Part shown: piece after piece, positions 1-6,152 of the stretch
How the letters are laid out: every line of letters begins with the position of its first letter
Position numbering within the stretch: the first letter of the stretch is position 1
Assembly: GCA_036386655.1 (NCBI GenBank)
Contig: DASVVG010000206.1
Location: 1 to 15,991, forward strand
From: JAHWJX01 sp036386655
Lineage (GTDB): Bacteria > Pseudomonadota > Alphaproteobacteria > Caulobacterales > Caulobacteraceae
DNA: 15,991 nucleotides
Direction: 5' to 3'
Program-made: the position numbers and the translations under genes
The notes under the pieces: generated by a model
Database searches by the model: none
What the model saw: only the letters and a program-made list of their open reading frames with translations
Told to the model about the DNA's origin: nothing

Positions 1-327
1 AGGTCAACCCGCCGGGTCCGGGGACTCCTCTGGTTCGGAGCCCGCCCGCCGCCCGCCGCACAGCACCGGCTAGCCCCTAAGAAGGGCGCCGACCGGGGGC
101 GGACGTCCAACGAACCGTGCGGAGCGCCTCCTGTCGCTCACCAACACAACCCGCTCGCCTCCGGCTTCGCACCCGGAGGAGGGCGACACGAAGCGCTCCG
201 CAGCCCTCCCAGCCTTTACCGGCGCCGGAGAGGCACGGCGCGTGCGCGCTGTTTCACGTGAAACACGGTTCCGGCCGCGTCCGCGCGGGGTTATAGAGCG
301 CACCCCCTCACCCCATCTTCTCGGGCC
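1..327. other. Leader region without a recognised gene, upstream of mnmG
   Basis: No protein could be recognised here. Two + frames are open from the window edge and stop at a TAG (71-73) and a TAA (78-80), but both give short proline/arginine-rich tails. Neither resembles the C-terminus of MnmE, the usual upstream neighbour (whose conserved ending is a Cys-Ile-Gly-Lys), so the preceding gene cannot be named. Bases 132-188 can fold as a nested stem: TGTCGC (132-137) with GCGACA (183-188), enclosing CCTCCGG (158-164) with CCGGAGG (173-179). The parS site lies at 250-265. A TATAGA hexamer at 292-297 could be a -10 box for mnmG, but no good -35 stands at the right distance, so a promoter is only suspected. 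Confidence 0.6.
250..265. promoter_or_regulatory. parS: parS centromere site (ParB-binding palindrome)
   Basis: The 16 bases TGTTTCACGTGAAACA form a perfect palindrome identical to the consensus parS bound by chromosomal ParB proteins in many bacteria, including Caulobacter. ParB recognises it through its helix-turn-helix and then loads as a CTP-dependent sliding clamp. The site is 62 bp before the mnmG start and about 3.4 kb before parB, so the ParB made from this operon probably acts on it in cis. It is the only full match I found in the window. That it works as the segregation centromere is inferred from the match and from the adjacent parAB genes. Confidence 0.95.
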
Positions 328-2190
328 ATGCCTTCCAACTGGGACGTCATCGTCATCGGCGGCGGACACGCCGGATGCGAAGCCGCCGCGGCCTCGGCCC
401 GGCTCGGCGCGCGCACCCTGCTGCTCACGCACAAGCTCGAGACCATCGGCGAGATGTCCTGCAACCCCGCCATCGGCGGCTTGGGCAAGGGCCACCTGGT
501 CCGCGAGGTCGATGCGCTCGACGGCCTGATGGGTCGGGTCGCCGACGCCGCCGGCATCCAGTTCCGCATGCTCAACCGCTCGAAGGGCCCCGCCGTCCGC
601 GGGCCGAGGACCCAGGCCGACCGCAAGCTCTATCGCCAGGCGATGCAGCAGCTGCTGTTCGCCCAACCGAACCTCACCGTCCAGGCCGCGGCCGTGGACG
701 ATGTCATAATGGTTAACGGCCGCGTAACCGGTGTCGTCGACGCCACCGGCGCCGAGCACCGCGCGGCCGCCGTGGTTCTGACCACCGGAACCTTCCTCCG
801 CGGGGTCATCCACCAGGGCGACCATCGCATTCCGGCCGGCCGCGCCGGCGAGGCCCCCGCCGTGAAACAGGGCGAGCGGCTGTACGATCTCGGCCTCGCC
901 ATGGGCCGGCTGAAGACCGGCACCCCTGCCCGGCTCGACGGCTCGACCATCGCCTGGGACCGGCTGGAGATGCAGTCGGCGGACGAAGACCCCGTCCCCT
1001 TCTCGTTCCTGACCGACCGGATCACCACGCCGCAGATCCAGTGCGGCATCACCTACACCACCGACGAGACGCATCGGATCATCCGCGAGCGCCTGTCCGA
1101 GTCGGCGGTCTACGGCGGCAAGGTCGACAGTCGCGGCCCCCGCTACTGCCCGTCGATCGAGGACAAGGTCGTCCGCTTCGCCGACAAGACGAGCCACCAG
1201 ATCTTCCTCGAACCGGAGGGTCTGGACGACGACACGGTCTATCCGAACGGCGTCTCCACCTCGGTTTCGGAGGAGACGCAGGACCTCTTCCTGCGCACGA
1301 TTCCGGGTCTCGAGAACGTGGCCGTGCGCCGCTACGGCTACGCCATCGAGTATGACTTCGTGGACCCCCGCGAGCTCTCTCCGGGGCTGGAGGTGAAGCG
1401 TCTCCCGGGGCTCTACCTGGCCGGTCAGATCAACGGTACGACCGGCTACGAAGAGGCCGCCGCGCAGGGCCTACTCGCCGGTCTGAACGCCGCCCGCGCG
1501 GCGGCAGGTCAGGAGCTAAGTGCTTTTACGCGCGAGGAATCTTACCTGGGCGTACTGGTCGACGACCTCGTCACGCGCGGCGTCACCGAGCCCTACCGCA
1601 TGTTCACCAGCCGCGCCGAATTCCGTCTGACCCTGCGCGCCGACAACGCCGACCAGCGGCTCACGCCGAAGGGTGTCGAGCTCGGTCTCGTGGGCTCCGA
1701 GCGCCGCGAAAAGTTCCTCGCCAAGCAGGCCGAACTCGACGCCGCGCGCCACCTCGCGAAGACGCTCCAGCTCACGCCGGCCGAGGCCGGTCGCGCCGGC
1801 TTCCGCGTCAATGCGGACGGCCAGCGCCGCTCGCTTCTTCAGCTCCTCGCCTACCCCGATGTCGGCCTCGACCGCCTCGCCGAAGTCTGGCCCGAGGTCC
1901 GCGCCTGGTCGCCCGCCGTCCGCGAGCAGATCGAGATCGACGCCACCTATGCCGGCTACCTCGACCGCCAAGCGGCCGACGTCGAAGCCTTCCGCCGCGA
2001 GGAGCAGCTCGCGCTCCCCGGCGACCTCGACTACGCGTCCGTCGGCGGCCTCAGCCACGAGCTCCGCGAGCGCCTCACGCAGGTTCGCCCGCTCACCCTC
2101 GGCCAGGCTTCCCGCGTCGAGGGTGTCACGCCCGGCGCCCTCACCGCCCTTCTCGCCCATGTCAAACGACGCGGCGCCCGCGCCGCCTGA
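328..2190 (+). CDS. mnmG: tRNA uridine-5-carboxymethylaminomethyl modification enzyme MnmG (GidA)
   Basis: FAD-dependent subunit of the MnmE-MnmG complex, which with methylene-tetrahydrofolate and glycine installs the cmnm5 group on U34 of certain tRNAs in the cytoplasm. The 620-residue length is normal for the family. Visible features are the N-terminal dinucleotide-binding motif GGGHAG (residues 11-16), the conserved SCNPAIGG segment with Cys45, PNGVSTSVS, the FAD-contacting GQINGTTGYEEAAAQG and the family signature around EPYRMFTSRAEFRL. The C-terminal helical region, used for MnmE and tRNA contacts, is present. The ATG at 328 places the Rossmann motif where homologues have it; there is no clear Shine-Dalgarno before it. 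It is the first gene of the mnmG-rsmG-parA-parB run and overlaps rsmG by 32 bp. The partner gene mnmE is not in the window. Confidence 0.97.
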   Translation: MPSNWDVIVIGGGHAGCEAAAASARLGARTLLLTHKLETIGEMSCNPAIGGLGKGHLVREVDALDGLMGRVADAAGIQFRMLNRSKGPAVRGPRTQADRKLYRQAMQQLLFAQPNLTVQAAAVDDVIMVNGRVTGVVDATGAEHRAAAVVLTTGTFLRGVIHQGDHRIPAGRAGEAPAVKQGERLYDLGLAMGRLKTGTPARLDGSTIAWDRLEMQSADEDPVPFSFLTDRITTPQIQCGITYTTDETHRIIRERLSESAVYGGKVDSRGPRYCPSIEDKVVRFADKTSHQIFLEPEGLDDDTVYPNGVSTSVSEETQDLFLRTIPGLENVAVRRYGYAIEYDFVDPRELSPGLEVKRLPGLYLAGQINGTTGYEEAAAQGLLAGLNAARAAAGQELSAFTREESYLGVLVDDLVTRGVTEPYRMFTSRAEFRLTLRADNADQRLTPKGVELGLVGSERREKFLAKQAELDAARHLAKTLQLTPAEAGRAGFRVNADGQRRSLLQLLAYPDVGLDRLAEVWPEVRAWSPAVREQIEIDATYAGYLDRQAADVEAFRREEQLALPGDLDYASVGGLSHELRERLTQVRPLTLGQASRVEGVTPGALTALLAHVKRRGARAA

Positions 2191-2809
2191 GGCGGCGTTC
2201 GGCCCCTCCGAGTTCCAGGCGCGCACCGGCGCGAGCGACGCCGCGCTGGCCGACCTCGCCCGCTATCGCGAGCTGCTCGTGGAGTGGAACGAGCGCATGA
2301 ACCTCGTCGGCCCCTCGGCGGTCGCCGAGTTCTGGCTCCGCCACGCCTACGACTCCGCCCAGCTTCTCGACCATGCGCCTGACGCGAAGATGTGGGCCGA
2401 CCTCGGCGCGGGGGCCGGCTTCCCGGGCGTCGTCCTCGCCATCATGGGAAAGGAGCGCCGCATCCGCCTGCAGCTGGTTGATTCGCTCCAGAAGCGCTGC
2501 CGCTTCCTCGAAGCGGTCGCCGACGAGCTCAAGCTGCCTGTCGAGATCCACCACGCCCGCGCCGAGACGTTCCGCCGCAAGGACGTCGAGATCGTCACCG
2601 CACGGGCGCTGGCTCCTCTGCCGCGCCTCCTCGGCTACGCGGAACCGCTCCTCAAATCAGGCGCGATTGGGCTGTTCCTGAAGGGCGAAGCGGTCGAAGC
2701 TGAATTGACCGAAGCGCGCAAACACTGGACTTTCCAGCATGCACTCTCACCGAGTCTCAGCGACTCGCGAGGTCGAATCCTCAAGCTCTGGAGCGTCTCT
2801 CGTGTCTGA
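2159..2809 (+). CDS. rsmG: 16S rRNA (guanine-N7)-methyltransferase RsmG (GidB)
   Basis: SAM-dependent methyltransferase that makes m7G527 (E. coli numbering) in the 530 loop of 16S rRNA; loss in other bacteria gives low-level streptomycin resistance. The 216-residue protein is of usual size. The SAM-binding motif I reads DLGAGAGFPG at residues 81-90, followed by VDSLQKRCRFLEAV and the ARALAPLPRLL segment typical of the family; WNERMNLV near the N-terminus is also characteristic. The ATG at 2159 lies inside mnmG, so 32 bp are shared in another frame. This start gives the expected N-terminal extension, and the much longer upstream reading frame is only mnmG read out of frame. The stop overlaps the GTG start of parA by 8 bp, which suggests translational coupling. 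Confidence 0.95.
   Translation: MSNDAAPAPPEAAFGPSEFQARTGASDAALADLARYRELLVEWNERMNLVGPSAVAEFWLRHAYDSAQLLDHAPDAKMWADLGAGAGFPGVVLAIMGKERRIRLQLVDSLQKRCRFLEAVADELKLPVEIHHARAETFRRKDVEIVTARALAPLPRLLGYAEPLLKSGAIGLFLKGEAVEAELTEARKHWTFQHALSPSLSDSRGRILKLWSVSRV
2790..2793 (+). promoter_or_regulatory. Shine-Dalgarno GGAG supporting the GTG start of parA
   Basis: GGAG ends 8 nt before the GTG at 2802. The upstream in-frame ATG at 2739 lacks any such sequence and would add 21 residues not seen in related ParA proteins. This decides the parA start within the end of rsmG. Confidence 0.65.
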
Positions 2810-3623
2810 CGGACCGCCCCCGCGAGTCCTCGCCGTCGCGAACCAGAAGGGCGGCGTCGGCAAGACCACGACCGCCATCAACCTCGGCACGGCGCTGGCC
2901 GCCATCGGCGAGAAGGTGCTGATCGTCGACATCGACCCGCAGGGCAACGCCTCGACCGGCCTGGGCGTGCCGCGTCAGGCGCGCAAGACGACGATCTACG
3001 ACGTCGTGGTCGATGAGCGTCCCGCCGACGAAGCCATCATCAAGACCGCCGTCCCCGGCCTGCACCTGATCGCTTCGGACCCGGAGCTCTCCGGCGTCGA
3101 GATCGAGCTGGGCCAGGCGCCGCGCCGCTCCTACCGCCTGCGCGACGCCATCGCGGTGCTCCGCCAGTCGCGCACCGCGGACCGCTACAACTACATCCTC
3201 GTCGACTGCCCGCCGTCGCTGAACCTGCTCACCGTCAACGCCATGACCGCGGCCGACGCGGTGCTCGTGCCCCTGCAGTGCGAGTTCTTCGCGCTCGAAG
3301 GCCTGACGCAGCTGATGCGCACCATCGACCTCGTCCGCGGCAGCCTGAATCCCCGGCTCGAGATCCAGGGCGTCGTGCTCACCATGTACGATCGCCGCAA
3401 CAGCCTCTCGGAGCAGGTCTCGAAGGACGTGCGCCAGCACTTCGGCGAGAAGGTCTACACGACCGTCATCCCCCGCAACGTGCGCGTCTCGGAAGCCCCG
3501 TCATTCGGCAAGCCTGCGCTGATTTATGACCTTCGCTGCGCGGGCAGTCAGGCGTATCTGAGCCTGGCGCGCGAGGTCATCACCCGCGAACGCGCCCGCC
3601 GAAACGCCCAGGCGGCGGCCTGA
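2802..3623 (+). CDS. parA: Chromosome-partitioning ATPase ParA
   Basis: Deviant Walker-type ATPase that binds DNA nonspecifically in its ATP form and drives movement of the ParB-parS complex toward the opposite cell pole. The 273-residue protein has the deviant Walker A motif KGGVGKTT (residues 16-23, with the signature Lys16 and Lys21), Walker A' DIDPQGNAS (Asp45) and Walker B ILVDCPPS (Asp135). No N-terminal helix-turn-helix domain is present, so it is the short chromosomal type and not the plasmid P1-like type. GTG at 2802 is chosen as start because of a GGAG 8 nt upstream. The first 8 bases overlap the rsmG stop. parB follows after 17 bp. In Caulobacter parA is essential, and its ratio to ParB matters for segregation and division. 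Confidence 0.97.
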   Translation: MSDGPPPRVLAVANQKGGVGKTTTAINLGTALAAIGEKVLIVDIDPQGNASTGLGVPRQARKTTIYDVVVDERPADEAIIKTAVPGLHLIASDPELSGVEIELGQAPRRSYRLRDAIAVLRQSRTADRYNYILVDCPPSLNLLTVNAMTAADAVLVPLQCEFFALEGLTQLMRTIDLVRGSLNPRLEIQGVVLTMYDRRNSLSEQVSKDVRQHFGEKVYTTVIPRNVRVSEAPSFGKPALIYDLRCAGSQAYLSLAREVITRERARRNAQAAA

Positions 3624-3627
3624 CCAT

Positions 3628-3632
3628 GGGAG
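3628..3632 (+). promoter_or_regulatory. Shine-Dalgarno GGGAG supporting the internal start of parB
   Basis: GGGAG stands 8 nt before the ATG at 3641 and covers the last base of the alternative ATG at 3626. It favours 3641 as the initiation codon, matching the short N-terminus (Met-Ser-Glu) of Caulobacter ParB. Confidence 0.7.
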
Positions 3633-3640
3633 CAGCGAAG

Positions 3641-4552
3641 ATGTCCGAAGCCCGGTCCTCCCGGGGCCTGGGTCGAGGCCTTTCCGCCCTGCTGGGCGAG
3701 GTCGATCTCCCCGCGCCCGAGGCCGCCGCCGTGCTGGCCGCCTCCGCCACGCCCGCTCAGGCCGACTCCGAAGTCCCGATCGAGCTGCTGCGCCGCAATC
3801 CGGAACAGCCGCGCCGCCAGTTCAGCGAAACGGAGATCGAGGAGCTCGCCGACTCCATCCGCGAGAAGGGCATCCTGCAGCCGCTGCTCGTCCGTCCTGC
3901 GCCCGGCGCCGCGGGCGAGTTCCAGATCATCGCGGGCGAGCGCCGCTGGCGCGCCGCGCAGCGCGCGGGCCTGCGCACCGTGCCGGTGCTCGTCCGTGAC
4001 CTCGACGACCTCGAAGTGCTCGAGGTCGCCATCGTCGAGAACGTCCAGCGCGCCGACCTCAACGCCATGGAAGAGGCGCAGGGCTACAAGGCCCTGCTCG
4101 AGCGCTTCGGCCGCACCCAGGAAGTGGTCGCCAAGACGGTCGGCAAGAGCCGGAGCCACGTCGCAAACACCATGCGGTTGCTGTCACTGCCGGAGGAGGT
4201 CCAGCAGCATGTCGCGGCCGGCCGCCTCACCGCCGGCCACGCCCGCGCCATCGCCACCGCGCCCGATCCCGGCGCACTCGCCCGTCGCATCGTCGACGAG
4301 GGCCTGAACGTCCGCCAGGCCGAGGCCCTGATGAAGGAGCGCGCGCCCGCGCCCAAGCCCGGCAAGTCCACGCGCCGCGGCCGCAACGCCGACATCCAGG
4401 CGCTCGAGCAGGACCTCGCCGACGTGCTCGGTCTCGACGTCGAGATCCGCGACCAGGACGGCAAGGGCGAGCTCCGCCTCAAGTACGGCAACCTCGAACA
4501 GCTCGACGACCTGTTCCGCCGCCTGACCCGCGCCACGACCGGCGGGTTCTAG
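3641..4552 (+). CDS. parB: Chromosome-partitioning protein ParB (CTP-dependent DNA clamp)
   Basis: CTPase that binds parS, slides along DNA as a clamp and activates ParA. The 303 residues show, in order: the N-terminal ParA-stimulating patch RGLGRGLSALLG (about 8-19), the ParB/Srx CTP-binding fold with GERRWRAAQ (99-107) and ENVQRADLN (133-141), a helix-turn-helix with TQEVVAKTVGKSRSHVANTM (about 159-178), LTAGHARAI, a charged linker, and a C-terminal dimerisation domain ending near LEQLDDLFRRLTR. All key motifs are intact. The ATG at 3641 is preferred over 3626 on ribosome-site spacing and homologue N-termini. Its TAG stop shares the tetranucleotide CTAG (4549-4552) with the TAG of convergent holA, leaving no room for a terminator between them. 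Confidence 0.97.
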   Translation: MSEARSSRGLGRGLSALLGEVDLPAPEAAAVLAASATPAQADSEVPIELLRRNPEQPRRQFSETEIEELADSIREKGILQPLLVRPAPGAAGEFQIIAGERRWRAAQRAGLRTVPVLVRDLDDLEVLEVAIVENVQRADLNAMEEAQGYKALLERFGRTQEVVAKTVGKSRSHVANTMRLLSLPEEVQQHVAAGRLTAGHARAIATAPDPGALARRIVDEGLNVRQAEALMKERAPAPKPGKSTRRGRNADIQALEQDLADVLGLDVEIRDQDGKGELRLKYGNLEQLDDLFRRLTRATTGGF

Positions 4553-5598
4553 AGTCCGAGCCGTCGGGCCTTCGCGGCCGTCGTCAGGTACAGCCGCTCC
4601 GCGATCAGCGCGTCCGGCGACCCGGCCGTCTTGCACGCCCGGTCGGCGCTCAGGATCTCCGCCTGAACGTCGTCCAGCGCGTCCGACGACCACGCCCTCG
4701 CCTGCCGCAGGAACTCCCGCTCCTGCTTCCAGAACACGCCGGAGGCCTTCGCCGCCTCCTGCGCGCTCGCGCCGTTCGCCACCAGCACGTTGGCCCGCCG
4801 GAGCTTCGCCAAGTGCATCCCGGCGGTGCGCACCGCCATCGGACCGCCCTCGCCTTCCTGCATCGCGCGCCGCAGGCCGGCGTGCGCCTGCGCGGCCCGC
4901 CCGCCGAACGCATGGTCCGCCGCGTCGAACAGCGACGCCTCCGGCTCGACGCCCAGGTGCGCCTGCAGCAGCTCCGGCCCGCCGACCGTGACCGAGCCCG
5001 GTCCGAGGAACAGCGCCAGCCGCTCGATTTCCTGCCGCGCGACGCCGCGCTCCTTCGGCAGCCGACCGACGAACAGGTCCATCGCCTCCTGCGTCAGGCT
5101 GACGCCGTCCTTCGCCAGCGACTCCCGCGTCAACCGCGCCAGGTCACCCACCTCGTCGTCGTAAACCGGCAGGCAGACGGCCAGCTTCGCCGTCTCCGCC
5201 AGCTTCCGCAGTCCGGACTCACGGCCGAGCCCGCCCGCCTCGATGAGGAAGAAGGCCTCGGCGTTGAACTGGCCGTCCAGGTGCGCCTTCAGCGCCTCGG
5301 CCACGATCTTGTCGACCGGCGACTTCTCGCCCGAGAGCGTCAGCCGCACGAGCCTGCGTCCGCCCATCATCGAGATCGCCGCCAGCGCGTCGGCGATGCG
5401 CGCGCCCCCTTCGAGGTCGCCCTCGCCCAGCACGTCCACGTCGAAAGGGTCGTTCGGGTCGCGGACCAGCTTCTTGGCCAGCGCGTCCGCCCGCTCGCGC
5501 ACGCCGCCGCGGTCCCGCCCGTAGATCAGCGCCGCCCGGACGTCCGCCGGCGGCTTCGAGAGGAAGCGATCCGCTTCCGCCCGCTGCTTCAGGATCAC
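4549..5598 (-). CDS. holA: DNA polymerase III delta subunit HolA
   Basis: Delta subunit of the clamp loader, which opens the beta sliding clamp during replication. The 349-residue length is typical. The N-terminal part has the family pattern (LKQRAEADRFL, then ALIYGRDRGGVRERADAL), followed by an ALAAISMMGGRRLVRL segment that in the family contacts the clamp, and FFLIEAGGLGRESGLRKL. The C-terminal collar domain is helical and ends near IAERLYLTTAAKARRLGL. As in many homologues, no intact Walker motif is seen. The start is GTG (5596-5598), overlapping the lptE stop in a 4-bp GTGA, so it is the last gene of the DUF3576-leuS-lptE-holA run. leuS-lptE-holA is a widely conserved order, known also from E. 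coli. Its stop overlaps that of convergent parB. Confidence 0.93.
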   Translation of the reverse strand: MILKQRAEADRFLSKPPADVRAALIYGRDRGGVRERADALAKKLVRDPNDPFDVDVLGEGDLEGGARIADALAAISMMGGRRLVRLTLSGEKSPVDKIVAEALKAHLDGQFNAEAFFLIEAGGLGRESGLRKLAETAKLAVCLPVYDDEVGDLARLTRESLAKDGVSLTQEAMDLFVGRLPKERGVARQEIERLALFLGPGSVTVGGPELLQAHLGVEPEASLFDAADHAFGGRAAQAHAGLRRAMQEGEGGPMAVRTAGMHLAKLRRANVLVANGASAQEAAKASGVFWKQEREFLRQARAWSSDALDDVQAEILSADRACKTAGSPDALIAERLYLTTAAKARRLGL

Positions 5599-6152
5599 CC
5601 GCCGGTTCCCGGCGTCATGTCCGGCACGCCCGGCGGGACGGGATCGGTCGGCGTCGGCTTGGCGAGCGCGAACCAGCGCGCGAGGTCGAGCCGGATGCGC
5701 TCGGCCGCCTGCGTCGCCGCCCGCTCCTGCCCGTTCGAGAACGCGGCGATGCCCGAGTAGGGCTGGTCCGGCGTGTCGTAGGTCACGTTGGCGTTGACCG
5801 TGCCGGTCTTGAGCTGCCGGCGCGTGCGGCGGTCGCTCAGGATGTAGTCCACGCGCAGCGCCACCTCGTATCGGGTCGCGACGTCGTCGACCCTCAAGCC
5901 CCGGGCGTAGCGGTCCTCATCCACCGCGAGCGACAGCACGTACGCGGCCGGTTGGCCGGTCCGGCGCGCGAGCGCGTCGTCCAGCTCCTCGCGCAGCAGA
6001 TAGCCCGCGCGCGTCTCCGGCGCCTGCACCTCGATGGAGGACAGCGCCGGCGCCACGCCCGTGCCCGACGCGTACATCGGCGTGAACCCGCACCCGGCGA
6101 GCAGACCCGCCGCAGCGACGCCGGCGATCGAACCCAGAAGCCTCATGCTCAT
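5595..6152 (-). CDS. lptE: LPS-assembly lipoprotein LptE
   Basis: Outer-membrane lipoprotein that plugs the LptD barrel and helps insert lipopolysaccharide into the outer leaflet. The 185-residue protein starts with a lipoprotein signal and a lipobox LLAGC (Cys21), followed by GFTPMYA, the usual LptE opening (Cys-Gly-Phe-x-Pro-Met/Leu-Tyr). Later segments GYLLREELDDAL, ATRYEVALRVDYIL and NGQERAATQAAERIRLDLARWFA fit the family. The C-terminal tail is proline-rich and probably disordered. The ATG at 6150-6152 overlaps the leuS stop as ATGA; a second ATG two codons later (6144-6146) is also possible. Its stop overlaps the holA start. The protein is assigned by lipobox, conserved motifs and its place between leuS and holA. 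Confidence 0.93.
   Translation of the reverse strand: MSMRLLGSIAGVAAAGLLAGCGFTPMYASGTGVAPALSSIEVQAPETRAGYLLREELDDALARRTGQPAAYVLSLAVDEDRYARGLRVDDVATRYEVALRVDYILSDRRTRRQLKTGTVNANVTYDTPDQPYSGIAAFSNGQERAATQAAERIRLDLARWFALAKPTPTDPVPPGVPDMTPGTGG

Noticed and set aside
1..80. C-terminus of MnmE or another upstream gene
   Set aside because: Neither + frame that stops at 71-73 or 78-80 contains the conserved MnmE ending, and no other family could be recognised from about 25 residues.
861..869. CGTGAAACA, a half-parS inside mnmG
   Set aside because: Only one arm of the palindrome is present; the other side does not match, so specific ParB binding is unlikely. A similar half match (CGTGAAAC) at 9356-9363 is rejected for the same reason.
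70..1197. Long - strand frame covering the leader and the first half of mnmG
   Set aside because: It is antisense to a clear mnmG, has low-complexity Gly/Ala/Arg composition and crosses the parS site; a coding shadow.
1673..2158. N-terminal extension of rsmG into mnmG
   Set aside because: The extension is Ser/Arg/Pro-rich out-of-frame mnmG. Conserved RsmG sequence begins shortly after the ATG at 2159.
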